A DNA stretch of 64,000 nt from the NCBI GenBank assembly GCA_032433765.1, contig JAVIAB010000073.1, positions 64,870,199-64,934,198 on the forward strand, in the 5' to 3' direction. Source of the stretch: Megaustenia siamemsis. Taxonomy: Eukaryota > Mollusca > Gastropoda > Stylommatophora > Ariophantidae. Made by a program: the position numbers and the translations under genes. This document shows positions 46,786-58,675 of this stretch, in pieces; position 1 is the first letter of the stretch, and each line of letters starts with the position of its first letter. The notes beneath the pieces are model-generated. The model was not told the origin of the DNA, made no database searches, and was given only the letters and a program-made list of their open reading frames with translations.

Positions 46786-47149
46786 GTGTCCGGTTAGCGC
46801 AATCGATAGGCGGTTGGCTTACCACGGCAACAGCCGGGGTTCGTACCCTGGCGAGGACACCTGGGTTTTACTAATTCCCTAAAAATTAGTGGGAGCCGCG
46901 ATAGCTCAGTGGTTAGTGAACTGGACTACTACGGACAAGGGGTAGGGTTCGATCCCAAACCGACGGCTCCGGGTTCACCCAGCCTTAAATGGGTACCGGA
47001 TTTTTTCTGGGAAAGTAAAAGCAGCACGGGCGTAATACCGACCACATTACCCCAAAAATCATGTGCTGAAGGTCTGTAAAATATAGGGTCACTAACACCA
47101 TATTTCCCTATACGCCACTCGGCGTGACGGGGGGGTACTTTACTTTACT
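46786..47149 (+). mobile_element. Dimeric SINE-1, second copy with 14-bp TSD
   Basis: The first tRNA-like head is at 46786-46860 (GTGTCC...GGACAC closing stem), the linker at 46861-46890, and the second head and body from 46891. The tail is 'tactttactttac'. Direct repeat taccatttctctat lies at 46772-46785 and 47150-47163. It is nearly identical to the copy at 23029-23393 except for a few single-base differences, including an extra C in the second head. Confidence 0.95.
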
Positions 47150-47163
47150 TACCATTTCTCTAT

Positions 47164-47799
47164 CAATTTACATTAAAATCTGCGAAGAAAACAGTTATAT
47201 GTTATAATTATAAATAGTAAGAAAGATAAATAACTGTCGAAGAAAACATAACAAAAAGGTGTCCGTCAAACTCGCGTGAATGGTGTTTATGTCCATATTT
47301 TTCAATGATTATCGGTTCATGTTTGAGTGATGCGTACAGTATCACACCATCTTGCATTACTTTCCCCACATAAAATATTCTAATCTTCAAAGGCTGGTCA
47401 ACACTTTTACAAAGAAATTACTGATAATTTACTAAACGCCTTATGGTCAGTAGACGATCATACCAACCATTTTGCTACAGGTTATTTTTTTTTTAAGACA
47501 ACCTGCTAATCATGAATTGGAACAGGTTTCTCTTGAAATTGAAGCGACACAGGAAGAAACAAGAAGGCACTAAAATGTTTCTGTTTCAAAGTGGTAATAT
47601 TAATGAATACAAACTCTCAGTTAATAATCAAGCATCAATTATACAGAAGCACAAACATTTGTTATTGCGCATAGAAGAATTCACACACACACACACAGAA
47701 ATTAAACAATAGGCAACATTGATAGTTGCGCTAAAGAAAACTAGCAGCTTTTTTCCCACACAAATATATTTTTTATGTGGAAAAGAAGTCATCTCCTTC
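47164..47799. other. AT-rich spacer
   Basis: A short (CA)n run lies at about 47681-47697. Short frames on either strand lack family features. Confidence 0.4.
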
Positions 47800-48935
47800 T
47801 TCTTCCTTTCAACTCCCATTGGAGAAATAGGTCTTCAAAAAACACTTTTTAAGCCGTTCTGTTTCTTGCCATTCTTTAATATCGTTCCGTCTCTTCCCAT
47901 ACCTCTTCATCTCTGGTTGCATCTGTCTTCTATGGTTCCATCTGTCTTCTATGGTTCCATCTGTCTTCTATGGTTGCATCTGTCTTCTATGGTTCCATCT
48001 GTCTTCTATGGTTCCATCTGTCTTCTATGGTTGCATCTGTCTTCTATGGTTCCATCTGTCTTCTATGGTTCCATCTGTCTTCTATGGTTCCATCTGTCTT
48101 CTATGGTTCCATCTGTCTTCTATGGTTCCATCTGTCTTCTATGGTTCCATCTGTCTTCTATGGTTCCATCTGTCTTCTATGGTTCCATTTGTCTTCTCCA
48201 AGTAAATTTTAGTCTCTCTCTTTGTCCCCTTCGTCTTATTTCTTTGTTCACTTGTATTTGTTGGAGCTTTCCCATAATTTTATTCTCGTGATTTTGTCCT
48301 ACAATTTGCACCCTTTCATTGTGCGCAAGCATCTATTAACGAGTGTCTGTATTTCCTGATTGTCACCTTTGTTGTTCCCCATCTCTCACAGCCATATAAT
48401 CATGGGACTGATTTAAAATTGGAGTTCAAGATTGTCACCTTTGTTGTTCCCCATCTCTCACAGCCATATAATCATGGGACTGATTTAAAATTGGAGTTCA
48501 AGATTGTCACCTTTGTTGTTCCCCATCTCTCACAGCCATATAATCATGGGACTGATTTAAAATTGGAGTTCAAGATTGTCACCTTTGTTGTTCCCCATCT
48601 CTCACAGCCATATAATCATGGGACTGATTTAAAATTGGAGTTCAACATTTCTATTTTACATTTAACCGTTTCTTGGATCTCCATGTTTCCTACTGCAATG
48701 AAGGCTCCTCTTGCTTTTTGTATCCATATTTTGGTATAATTCTGTTCCTCTTTCTTTGCTATATTACTGCCTTTATATATCAACTGTTTTACTTCTTTCT
48801 CAAATTGTTATTTGGTTATTGTCACCACAGTTTATTCACATGATTTTGGTCTTATATCTTTTCATTTTCAATCTCAACTGTTGTGAACTCTTCTTAATTA
48901 TGTTTATTTGATTTTGCATCCGTTGATGATTATAT
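47800..48935 (-). pseudogene. LINE-C 3' fragment with two internal tandem expansions
   Basis: The minus strand matches the LINE-C 3' region seen at 11.2-11.95 kb ('ctcttttgaa'-type 3' end, RTG...). Two arrays lie inside: a 19-bp unit (TTCTATGGTTCCATCTGTC, about 14 copies, 47928-48195) and a 72-bp unit of 4 copies (48358-48650) that contains the coding segment equivalent to VLLYGCETWRTT. It is 5'-truncated at about 48935. Confidence 0.85.
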
Positions 48936-48944
48936 AATCATCCT

Positions 48945-49395
48945 TATCTGCTGTCTCCTTATCAAAGGTTGGCTACCATGGAGCGCGATTCCGCTCGACA
49001 GAGTCTGTCTTTGATAGTGAGGTTTTCATAGGCTGACTTGTCCATCTTTCAATGTTACTCGTCCATGTTAGTTTTCGTCTGCTTCTATCTCTTTTTCCTT
49101 GTATTTTCCCTTCTAAAATTACGTTTAGTAGGCTGTTGTGTCTTTTAACATGTCCCTAAATCTCATTTGTCTTGTTTGAATTGTGTCTAGTAGTTCTCTT
49201 TTCATTTTTAATTGTTTTAAGACTTCATCGTTTGTTTTCTTTTCTATCCATCCGATTCCTCCTGTTCTTCTGTAAATCCACTTTTCAAATGCTTCAATCT
49301 TCTGTTCCGTTTTCTTGTCTAATATCCATGCTTCTGAACCATATATGAATGTTGAGAAGATATAACATGCTGCTATTCTTAGTTCTTGGTGAGAA
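48945..49395 (-). pseudogene. LINE-A 3' fragment
   Basis: The minus strand carries the LINE-A C-terminal region with 'gaaggttggctaccatggag'-type landmarks and the RRTGGIG-like helix segment. It is 5'-truncated at about 49395 in 'tgctattcttagttcttggt'. It sits directly after the LINE-C fragment, same strand. Decayed. Confidence 0.8.
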
Positions 49396-49841
49396 AATTA
49401 TCAAGCCAGAAGGTTGAGAAAGAGTGAAAGAGATAATGATTACCCTTAGGGTATCACGCGTTTGATAGTCGAATAAGTGTATTAACAGATCCTGTCGGTT
49501 TCTTTATGGAAGATTATGGTGGCGGTTTGGATAAATTTGGTTAAAAAATGGTTTCCTTATAAATTAGAACCTGCCATGCCGTGTATTACCACCTTTCCTT
49601 TTAAGACCGTTGGGGTGAACTCCCAATCTCGTCTAATGGTGGACATAGCTTGACCTTAGTGTTTCTTTAACTTAAGTGATACATCGATAATTCCAGTCAG
49701 CATAGTCTAGCAACGAAAACCGCACGGAGAAATCATAAGTTGTACGAGCGATGTTCATTGATCCTTGTCCTACTCACGCAAGGCTGGCTGAAGGGATAAT
49801 ATTAGCTTTGGTGTTGGTCTTACGTGCAATATTTACGGTAC

Positions 49842-49845
<4 letters not shown>
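49396..49845. other. Spacer
   Basis: Nothing is recognised. Confidence 0.4.

Positions 49846-49880
<35 letters not shown>
49846..49880. repeat. (TA)n microsatellite
   Basis: A pure TA tract. Confidence 0.95.
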
Positions 49881-49884
<4 letters not shown>

Positions 49885-50188
49885 GCCGCCGCGAGTAGGG
49901 GGAGACGACGAGAAATGAGGGTGTGAGTAGGGTAAAGCGTGAGTCTCGGAACAGGTGATAAGGTAGCCGGAAGTGGGCTTCGTATATTTAAGTTTGTATA
50001 GCTAAGTGTGTGAGAGCCTAGGGCCCAGTGGCGAGTAATATTGCTAATGGGCAGTGTGATCGACCATACGGCACAGACAGTGGTCATGTAAATTATTTGT
50101 ACATATGTTGGAATAAGGTGCCCATATGTTGGGTCAGTTGAACAAAGACTTGTTCGCCTCAAAATGGTCTGGTGTTGTGTGTTGTAAC
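49881..50188 (+). mobile_element. Possible solo LTR
   Basis: The segment starts TGTAGCCGCCGCGAGTAGGG and ends GTTGTAACA, consistent with a TG...CA long terminal repeat of about 300 bp; 'gtatatttaagtt' could be a TATA-like element. No partner LTR, primer-binding site or gag/pol is evident. Highly tentative. Confidence 0.3.
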
Positions 50189-50662
50189 AGTCAGCTGATC
50201 ACGCCAGGCGGTGTGAGACTTGAGAAAAGAAAAAAAGTCGCGGGTACATCTCAACGAGGTACTATACTTAACAACAGGACACGGGTGTAGACGTGTCAAT
50301 TCCCAAGCAAGTGGTCTCGTGCACGACCGAGTATCCAGGTGTCACGAGATCAGGGCTACGGGCGACGTGTGAGTCACTTCCCGTCTGTTGCCATTCATCA
50401 AATTGCACTTCCAGAGACCGGGGAAGTAAACAACATGTCCAGCGATCCCATTCAGAAATAGCGCCACCTCCCGTGTAACGTTAACAGAAGGGGCGGGCTG
50501 CCGGTCGCAATTGGTGACGGATCAATCAGCTGATGACAGTGGTACCAGGGTAGTCATCCAGCAACAAGTCCTCGGTAACAATATCCCCGTCTAAGAATTG
50601 AACCATTCCTAACAGCAGTCCTAATAATAATACGAGAAATAATAATAAAGAAGCAATTTCGG

Positions 50663-50668
<6 letters not shown>
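50189..50668. other. Unidentified GC-richer block
   Basis: This is less AT-rich than its surroundings. It includes 'gcaattggtgacggatca', which resembles LTR-element primer-binding neighbourhoods. No ORF is supported. Confidence 0.3.
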
Positions 50669-50743
<75 letters not shown>

Positions 50744-50850
50744 CATACATATATATGTATATATATATATATATATATATTTATTTATATACATATATAT
50801 ATATATATATATATACATTATATACATTATATATTTATAAATATAACCCT
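50669..50850. repeat. (TA)n-rich tract
   Basis: Long TA runs with interspersed TTTA/CATA, flanked by AT-rich DNA. Confidence 0.95.
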
Positions 50851-51052
50851 CAAAGGTCCGTAATTATCTAGACTATAGCCCTTTTACCAGTTGCTGATTT
50901 GAAATCGATGACACTTTGTCTGCGAATATAGGCGAGCTCTATATGACCGAAAAACAGTGACTATCTGTCTGCTGTTATCGTTCCTACCTTTTTTTTCAAA
51001 TGTTCAAATGCTCATTATGATTGGGTACACCTTGCTGATACCCAGTACATAT

Positions 51053-51455
51053 ATCGAGCTGGTGGGCGGGTCTTATGCACCCACTTATCATTGTGTACCC
51101 CGACCCATCAGACGTTACTTTTTGTAGTTAAACTTAGAGTTAGCTAGTCTCTATATATTGTTACAAAAACACGAGAGACAAATCTCTATTGTCTCCTCCT
51201 TGTTGATGACGTCAGATGACCCTGATGACGTCATAACGAAAATGTCAAAGGCAGGGTCAAAACGTCACGGTTGCCGCTGGTCAGTTTTTATGCTCTTTAT
51301 GGATACAATTAGGATCAAGTGACCCTGATGAGGTCATAGTGCAAAGGACAACGGCAGAATCAAAAGTCACGGCTGCCGCTGGTCAATTTTTGCTCGCGTG
51401 GGAAAAAATTAGAAGCAAGTTCGGATCAACTGTGCATCACATACTGCTGCTAAAG
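51053..51455 (+). repeat. Element I, copy 2
   Basis: It shares landmarks with 46350-46765, again with 'ctctatatattgttac', a GAGACAA/TTGTCTC hairpin, and TGACGTCA twice ('gatgacgtcagatgaccctg', 'gatgacgtcataacg'). The pair is diverged. Confidence 0.7.
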
Positions 51456-52094
51456 CATGAAGATTTCGTCGGTGATTCAAAAGGTAAAAAAATGAGTAAG
51501 CTTGCCAGTTTACAAGCAGAGTAACTTCACTGAAAACAAAATTAAAGGGAACTCAACAGCAGAACAATAAAAAAAAAATATTGTAATAAAATGCTTATTG
51601 TGCGTCTTTAACTGAGGAGGACTCGAGCGTCTATCTCAGAAGCTATCATGTAGATTCTTCTAAACAGCATTTGCTGAATCGACCACTACGTTTCATGTTG
51701 ATCTCGACTTTGTATATTTTCTGGCAGACGGAAGGCAACATTTAATAAAACTTACGTTTATTTTAATAACTCATTTTAATACTATTCAATGTACATAATT
51801 GAAGTTTAGGAGTCTTTTCTTCTCAGTAACGATACTTCTTTTGTCATTATTATTATTTTTTTTTTGCGTTGGCCACCTTTACCTCTGATGAAATCCTTAG
51901 AGACCAGGAACTGAATTTTGCGTTTTAATCCGTTTTTCCCTGGCAGCCGAGTGCACAAGGGTCCCTCGCCGCACAGGCAGATAAGTCCAAATTCGGAGGT
52001 ACTCTTATCTTTTCCGTCGATGAGTAATTGACGTTTCAAATCGGGCATCGCTGCTGAGACCAGGCGTGGTTGCCGCAGAGAGAAATCATAAATA
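51456..52094. other. Spacer with a lysine/glycine-rich minus frame
   Basis: A minus frame at 51806-52048 (PDLKRQLLIDGKDKSTSE, LCGEGPLCTRLPGKNG) has no family I can name and is probably chance. Nothing else is seen. Confidence 0.35.
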
Positions 52095-52200
52095 AAAATC
52101 TTAATCGGTGCAGCCGTGATTTGAACCTACAACCTGTCTGTTTCGAGGCCGGCGTTTTGCCTCGAGATAACCAGTCCCCTTTCTGTCATTATGATGTAAG
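52095..52200 (-). other. tRNA-like sequence (SINE head candidate)
   Basis: The minus strand reads ggggactggttatctcgagg, then 'ggcctcgaaacagacagg' (possible anticodon arm) and 'taggttcaaatcacgg' (B box). No acceptor stem pairing is obvious. Confidence 0.4.
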
Positions 52201-53432
52201 GCTAAAACAGTTTTCTTTTCTTTTTTTTTTCCATCATGTAATGTCCATAATTTATTATAACTTATTTTCACTCTAGGCCATTAAGGATGAATCGCCAGGA
52301 TATCTCTGGTTGTTTATAATATCAACCGACTGATATTATTGGGAGTATTCTTCCATGAAAGAAGGTAAAGATTAAGGTCAAATTAAGTAATATCTTCACA
52401 ATTTATTTCAGTTTGAACAACAGAATAGCAAACTACCTGACCCTATACATCTGTTTTGCTGATTGTTGCAGGATTTCCTATACTACGTCAAAGCAAGTTC
52501 ATGAAATTTGGACCCCAATAACTTGCTGTTCCAACGGTGACACATGTTAAGCTGTTGCAATATCCAGAGAATGTAATAATTGATTATTATTGGACTAACA
52601 TCAATGCAGCAGGCTGACATCCATAGTTATGGTCCTTTGGGCATCCTAGATTACTGCTTAAGAGTGAGTATGCTCATTGAACTCTGTCTCTATAATGTGG
52701 TGGCTATTATTATTTAATGAATTTCATATTCGTCATTAATTAACTCTGTAATTTATCAGCGGTGGACGGTGAGTTCGAAACGTCGAGGCCAGTACGTGAG
52801 ACCAAACTTTTAGGTTGACCTTTAACCTATTAATTTGTGACATACACATTGCTGCAATTTGCGCTATGTAATATAGTTCCTTCAATTATTATCCAAAATT
52901 TACATAATTATAATTATATCATAATATATTAGTTATTTGCATTATAAGTTATGAAAAAAACATGGTTTTGCTATTAATTAAAAATGTTTACAGTTTTATA
53001 CAGTTTTTTTTGTAGGCCTACATAAAGACGCAGCTCAGTGTCTCTTAGAGTAGGCACTTGATAAATTCGCTTTCCCATCGGCACTATTTCTATGTTTGAA
53101 TAAAACCATAGAACGCCATCTGGTCTGATTAGTCGTTCTTTTATTGTCATGGCAACGGGCAGCTAATTGTTTAAATGGCCTACTTACTTCTCATAAACAA
53201 TGCAACGTCGATGGATGCCGTTGTACAGCTGTAGTAGGCTTGACCTCCATATACATTTAAGTTAATTAATTAGTAACGACTTGAGTTGTTTGAACTATAT
53301 CACGACAATAGTTTACTATGTAGACATCGACACTATGATCTTATAGAAAAATAGAGGAAGGAGAAAGAAGTTTAATCTGGGAAGTACAACAATTATATAG
53401 AGACTGCGGTAGGCTGTCCATGCCGTGTGGCG
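52201..53432. other. Unannotated AT-rich spacer
   Basis: Nothing is recognised in 1.2 kb. Confidence 0.45.
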
Positions 53433-53446
53433 AAATGATATATATA

Positions 53447-53486
<40 letters not shown>
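53433..53486. repeat. (TA)n microsatellite
   Basis: A TA tract, with 'gatatatatg' interspersed at the start. Confidence 0.95.
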
Positions 53487-53488
<2 letters not shown>

Positions 53489-53923
53489 ATTTGTCTAGAA
53501 GAGGTATGGTGGGCAGTAGTTAAGCTCTCGAAGAGGGTAGTTGGCGAATAATTGAGTAGATTGGTTAATGAGTAATCTAATGAGTAATGGACTGTCTTTC
53601 CCGTCAGTTTTGACAGTGCCAGTTGGCGCGAGTTTCTGTTTTCCCACTCGAGATATAGCCACGCCCACAAAAACACCGGAAATCAAATGACCATAGAAGG
53701 ACAGACGTACCTATTATAAAGATACTTTTACAATATACATTATTATATATTTATAATATCCTTGCGAGCATAAATGGGGCCATAATTACGATAAATAGGG
53801 TCATATTGAGTGAAATAGTGTTGACGCAAGCTAACGCGACGATTTGCGTGATTAAAAATTCACCCAGCCTGGCAAAAACCATGCTAATCGATAAACAGTC
53901 CACAATTATATTCTGCTAGGCGT

Positions 53924-54147
53924 AAAAAAAAAAAGTAAAGTACCCCCGTCACGCCAAGTGGCGTATAGGGAAATATGGTGTTAGTGACCCTATATTTTAC
54001 AGACCTTCAGCACATGATTTTTGGGGTAATGTGGTTGGTATTACGCCCGTGCTGCTTTACTTTCCCAGAAAAAAATCCGGTACCCATTTAAGGCTGGGTG
54101 AACCTGGAAGGAGTCGATTGGGATCGAACCCTACCCCTTGTCCTTTG
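53924..54147 (-). mobile_element. SINE-1, 5'-truncated, with 13-bp TSD
   Basis: This is the reverse complement of the SINE body, ending inside the tRNA head (B box 'gggatcgaaccc' present, A box missing). The direct repeat ttctgctaggcgt lies at 53911-53923 and 54148-54160. The truncation point is where the D-arm would begin. Confidence 0.93.
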
Positions 54148-54336
54148 TTCTGCTAGGCGTGATCTAAAAAAAAAAGTAATATAATTCCATCACACGGGCA
54201 ACGTCGGTCAGTCGTCACAATTCATCCAGAATGGTAACAGTAATCAACAGAAACAGAATTTATATAACAAATATAGTAACGATAGATACGTTTCAAGATC
54301 TGTAAATAATACCAGCAGATACTCACGAGTATTATA

Positions 54337-54540
54337 CTAAAACACCAACGGAGAAGCAAGGTGCTGCCAACAGACATGAAACAACAACATTATACGATTT
54401 CTGGCTCGTGTAAAGGTAGATTCGCATACAGAACACCAATGAGAGAGATTTTCATGAACACTCTTAACTTGTCTATTTAGCGAACTGAAACTGGAGAATA
54501 CGGGCCCACATGTAGGACACTCGTAACGTTGACAACCCAT
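54337..54540 (-). pseudogene. C2H2 zinc-finger protein fragment, left arm
   Basis: The frame starts MGCQRYECPTCGPVFSSFSS. It has a first finger with two cysteines and a terminal His, but Gln where the first zinc-binding His should be (LNRQVKSVH). A second finger start follows (HWCSVCESTFTRARN, with LFHVC near its end). Total 67 residues. C2H2 fingers bind DNA or protein; no effector domain is present. The start Met is the same as in the right-arm copy. I do not know the parent gene. Confidence 0.6.
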
Positions 54541-54952
54541 CGTTTTCTCTTAAGCTGCCTCTGCAAACAGATAACACATAAAAGTGTATATATATATATA
54601 TATATCAGCTAAACAGAATAACTCAAAGCAATACGCTAACGGGGAGAGCGCTATGGACATTAGTAAACATAACATTTTACAAAAAGCCGGCAGCAAAGTT
54701 GGCATGTTTTTTCTTCTCTCTAGCGCTTATCTTTTAGGTAATCGTTAGGACATTGTCTTTTTAAAACTTCATATTACTTTAGGTGATGTTTACCGAAGAG
54801 TTGGTGACAGTCCATCATTTGGATGATCTTAAAGAGGATAGGCGCTCAACGTGGATGTAGCTTGCCTGTGACAGACACAGATTTGCGAGAAGAATAGCAA
54901 CATTGGCTCCAGTTATAGAGCCTATTCTTTCACCGTTGCACCGCACAAAAAG

Positions 54953-55171
54953 TTGTACAAGCATCGCCGTACTATAAGCAAGGAAAGGTTATTAATGTCT
55001 TTTCAAGAAATCGAGACGGAAACGAGCGCCGTACTTAGAGATGTAATATTTAAAACTGCAATTTCTAAAACTATGAAACATGCAAGAGACCTAATATCCA
55101 TCCATCAATTCCATGATATAATTGACAAACGACCTGGTGCACACACCGCTGATGATGGTAGTTACAACTGA
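54953..55171 (+). pseudogene. Conserved inverted ORF (IETETSAVLRD), left arm
   Basis: The frame encodes 72 residues containing KHRRTISKERLLM, IETETSAVLRDVIF, HARDLISIHQFHDIID and GAHTADDGSYN, then TGA/TAA stops in the same position as in the right arm. Upstream in-frame sequence without stops extends to near 54920. Downstream, after the stop, an in-register stretch with 'LVFCLARCLQDFLYD' follows, so the gene probably once continued. Charged and probably helical; family unknown. Confidence 0.5.
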
Positions 55172-55444
55172 TTATAACGAATCGTCACTGTGCAAGCCCT
55201 GGTTTTTTGCTTAGCGAGATGCCTACAAGATTTCCTTTACGATTCTGACGTGAACGTAAAACTCGTGATAGAACAATTTGCAACCGAGGCTCCCAACTGC
55301 ATCGTAGAAAAAAACTACACTATGGATATTCTCACAGGGCGGATATTTTTCTATTAAAATGTTTGCAAAATATATATATTGAAAATATAATTTTAAAATG
55401 CTTTAAAAAAAAAAAGAAAAGAAAAGTGTCTGCTTTTTTAATAT

Positions 55445-56377
55445 CATCATCATTGAGTGCCGTCTCCGCAACGAAGGTTGGCTACCATGGAGCGCCATTT
55501 TGCTCTATCTCTTGCTTTGATGGTGCAGGTTGTCATCGGTTGGTTTGTCCATCTTTTGATGTTATTCGTCCATGTTAATCTTGGTCTGCCTCTGCCTCTT
55601 TTACCTTGTATTTTCCCCTCCAGGATCACTTTCAGTAGGCTGTTGTGTCTTTTAACATGGCCTAAGAATCGCATTTGTCTTGTTCTAATTGTGTTCAGAA
55701 GTTCTCTTTTCATTTTTAGTTGTTTTAAGACTTTGTCATTTGTTTTATTTTCCTTCCATCCAATTCTACCTATTCTTCTATATATCCACATTTCAAAGGC
55801 TTCAATTCTCTGTTCTGTTTTCTTATCCAATGTCCATGTTTCAGCACCATATAGGAATATTGAAAAGATGTAACATTTTGCTATTCCTAGTTTTAGCTCT
55901 GGTGTTATTTGTTTTGATGTTAGTATGTCCTTCATGACATTAAAATTACTTTTTGCCATTCCTATTCTTTTGTTTATTTCAGTTGTACATTTTCCATCAC
56001 TGGTTATAGTATGTCCAAGGTAGTTATAGTTCTGAACTGTCTCAAGGTCTATTCCTTCAATTTTGATATCCACTTGTAGGTTTTGAGTATTGTCTTTGTT
56101 TATGATCATAGTTTTAGTCTTTTTGATATTCATATCTAGTCCATATTTTTTGCTTGTCGTGTTTATTTCATTAAGTAATTGTTGTAGGTCTTTAGGATTT
56201 TCTGCTAGTAGTACAGTATCGTCAGCATATCTTAGGTTATTGATTATCTTTCCATTAATTTGTAGGCCTGGCATCTCTATGATGTTTTTAAATATTTGCT
56301 CAGTGTATAGATTGAACAAGCTTGGTGATAGGATGCATCCTTGTCTTACTCCTCTTTTTATATCAAGAGGAGTAATA
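55445..56377 (-). pseudogene. LINE-A in palindrome left arm, with TSD
   Basis: A single open minus-strand frame spans 55450-56319 (289 codons) with [51 protein letters not shown] and RGRGRPRLTW, ending at the CATCATCAT tail. It is flanked by tttttaatat (55435-55444, 56378-56387). The right arm has the uninterrupted counterpart near 62520-62545. It starts partway into the RT; the upstream palm and the endonuclease are absent. Confidence 0.93.
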
Positions 56378-56649
56378 TTTTTAATATATGTATTTTAAAA
56401 TAGATCTTGTGACGTGCCCAAATGATTTCAATATAATTACCGTACAACGGCGAGATGAAACACGACATAAAATATACGATAACGGGTGATGTTTTTTTTT
56501 TAAATTTTATTTAATACACCGAAAATGCGACGTCTGTGACGACAATTAACAACAAGTATTCTTATAGTGATCGTTACAGTTACAATTGGGCCACTATAAA
56601 TAACTGCACATGAAATTGTTATATCTCGACATGAGTAGTATTATACATG

Positions 56650-57441
56650 CCTCATATCTTGGTGTGTGTCATGTTAGTCATATCTCATATCTTGGTGTGT
56701 CCGTGTTAATCATGTCTCATATCTTTATTTGTGTATGTGTGTAGTCATATCTCATATCTTAGTGTGTATCTGTGTTAGTCATGTGCCATATCTTTGTATG
56801 TGCATGTTTAGGTTAGATATCTCATATCTTTGTGTACATGTTTATGTTAGTCATATCTCATATCTTTGTGTGTGCATGTCTATATTGGTCATATCTCATA
56901 TCTTTGTGTGCATATCTATGTTAGGCATGTGTCATATCTTTGTGTGTGCATGTCTATGTCACTCATATCTCATATCTTTATGTGCATGTTTATGTTAGTC
57001 ATGTGTCATATATCTTGATGTGTGTCAGTGTTAGTCATGCCTCGTATAGCTGTGTGCATGTCTGTGTTGGTCACATCTCCTATCTTTGTGTGTGCATGTC
57101 TGTGTTAGTCACCTCTAGTGACTCGAGCAGATGGTGCTCGTAAACCTGGGAGGGCCGACCATCTAAAGGCATAAACCCCCTACATAAAAGACAATCTGCT
57201 GCCTTGCAGGAAGATTGGGGACAATCAAAGGCTAAGGAATGCAAACCTGAATAAAATGCTGGCTGAAATCGGATGCACTGGGCCACTGGTGCAGAACACA
57301 GTGCAACGTTTTAACGGGTGTTAATCAGAGTGGATTTGGCAGACTCTAATTGTGATGTTCTGTCTGTGGGGGCGATCAACACACTTAGCCTGACAGCTGA
57401 CTTCATGTGAGAGTCTGGAATCCTACTCTGATTGAGTCCTG

Positions 57442-57500
<59 letters not shown>
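56650..57500 (+). mobile_element. Element H, second copy, with embedded 38-bp-like minisatellite
   Basis: Short direct repeat atacatg flanks it (56643-56649, 57501-57507), and the right palindrome arm lacks it. The 5' part (56650-57113) is a minisatellite of about 30-40-bp units ('catatctcatatctttgtgt', 'gtgcatgtctatgttagtc'). The H core (57118-57440) matches 41281-41790; a (GA)n tail closes at 57500. Confidence 0.82.
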
Positions 57501-57503
<3 letters not shown>

Positions 57504-57697
57504 CATGTCTGATATTTTATTTTACACAAATGGCAACGAGTTATTAAACAAATGTCAACGGCAAGCAGTCGTGATATGTCGGTAGTTTGGTAACATATTA
57601 ATGTCCTTTGCAGGATGCTGTTTTACTGAAAAGCGTCGCTCGTGGTTGAATCTCTCAATATCGGATAAACAGTCTTCGGCAGAAAGAACAAGATGAA

Positions 57698-57698
<1 letters not shown>

Positions 57699-57735
<37 letters not shown>

Positions 57736-57738
57736 TGG
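57699..57738 (+). repeat. (GT)n microsatellite
   Basis: A GT tract inside the inner part of the left arm; the right arm has only 'ttttgtttgtctggtctc' here. Confidence 0.9.
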
Positions 57739-57974
57739 TCTGATCTCCGTTCTCCTGCGCCTTTAGAGTTTCTGACTGTCACATGGCCACCTCCTCGAAT
57801 GTTGCAGTGTAGATATATTTTTTTTCTTTTTGTGCGTGTTCTTGTTTTCCCTGTGCAATGATCTACAGCCAGATTTTACCAGTTTTTCTTTTACTGATAA
57901 AGAACTCACCCAAAGAAACCTTGAAAATATCCTTTTATTCCACCTATGGTCTACTCCATGGTTTCGTTCCATCT

Positions 57975-58235
57975 CTAAGTTTTTCCATACAATATTTGTT
58001 TGGGACTACATTTTTTTTTCATTCTTCTCGCGAGACCCTCCCATTGTAGTCTTCGAATCGTAGATGGTGCTATGATGGATAGGAGTGTGGCTCGCTGCAA
58101 GACGTTAGAGTTTGTTACTTTGTCCCGACATATGATGTTTATTAGTTGGCGAAGACAACGCACATAAACACTGTGTAGTCTGTTATCATTACCGACCAGG
58201 CGAACGGACATGAGACCAGACAAACAAAAATGCAT
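57975..58235 (-). pseudogene. LINE RT C-terminal fragment at the palindrome centre
   Basis: The minus strand reads YVRCLRQLINIICRDKVTNS, then RRLQWEGLARRM and SPKQILYG: the 'RRLRWLGH'-type C-terminal module of LINE-E-like RTs. It is the unpaired centre plus the start of the right arm. Confidence 0.6.
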
Positions 58236-58490
58236 CTTGTTCTACGGACTGCTCTGTCTATCCGATATTGGGAGATTCAGCCACGAGCGACGTTTTTCAG
58301 TAAAACAACATCATGCAATGGACACTAATATGTTAACAAACTACAGACAAATCATGATTGCTTACTACCACCCGTTGACATTTTTGTAAAATAAAATATC
58401 AGACATATATAAGACTGCTTATGTCGAGATATAACAATTTCCTGTGCGGTTATTTATAGCGGCCCAATTGTAACTGTAACGATCACTAAG

Positions 58491-58675
58491 AATCATCATC
58501 ATCATCAAGTACCGGGCATACTAGCGTAGGTGACATGTCTCTCCACAACTTTCGTTCTCGGCAGCTATTTATCATTTCCGCTGTTGACCTTCTGCCAAGC
58601 AATTCTCTTAAGCTGTCTGTTATTTTTTCTCTTTGCTTCCCTCTATCTCTTCGTCCCTCAATTTTAACATCAACT
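58491..58675 (-). pseudogene. LINE-B 3' end in palindrome right arm
   Basis: The CATCATCAT tail at 58494 is followed on the minus strand by the LINE-B C-terminal segment (GRRDRGKQREKITDSL, GRRSTAEMINSCRERKLWRD). It continues on the other side of the inserted LINE-A at 60009. Same subfamily as the copy at 2 kb. Confidence 0.88.

Larger units (their letters stand above)
54280..57770 (+). repeat. Palindrome, left arm
   Basis: This stretch is the inverted counterpart of 58190-63640. Matching islands include 'gaagcaaggtgct', the zinc-finger segment, the ORF at 54953-55171, 'caacggcgagatgaaacacg', 'tgatcgttacagttacaatt' and 'gttattt'-type inner segments to the centre near 57.95 kb. A LINE-A (55445-56377) and element H (56650-57500) are later insertions; without them the arm is about 1.7 kb. 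Confidence 0.88.

Noticed and set aside
47719..48291. Plus frames with VPSVFYGSICLLW-like repeats
   Set aside because: Antisense reading of the minus-strand LINE-C fragment and its 19-bp array.
51806..52048. Lysine-rich minus frame as a Polinton gene
   Set aside because: No match to Polinton motifs I know, although element I copy 2 is nearby.
57555..57782. Frame with Thr-His run
   Set aside because: Translation of the (GT)n tract.
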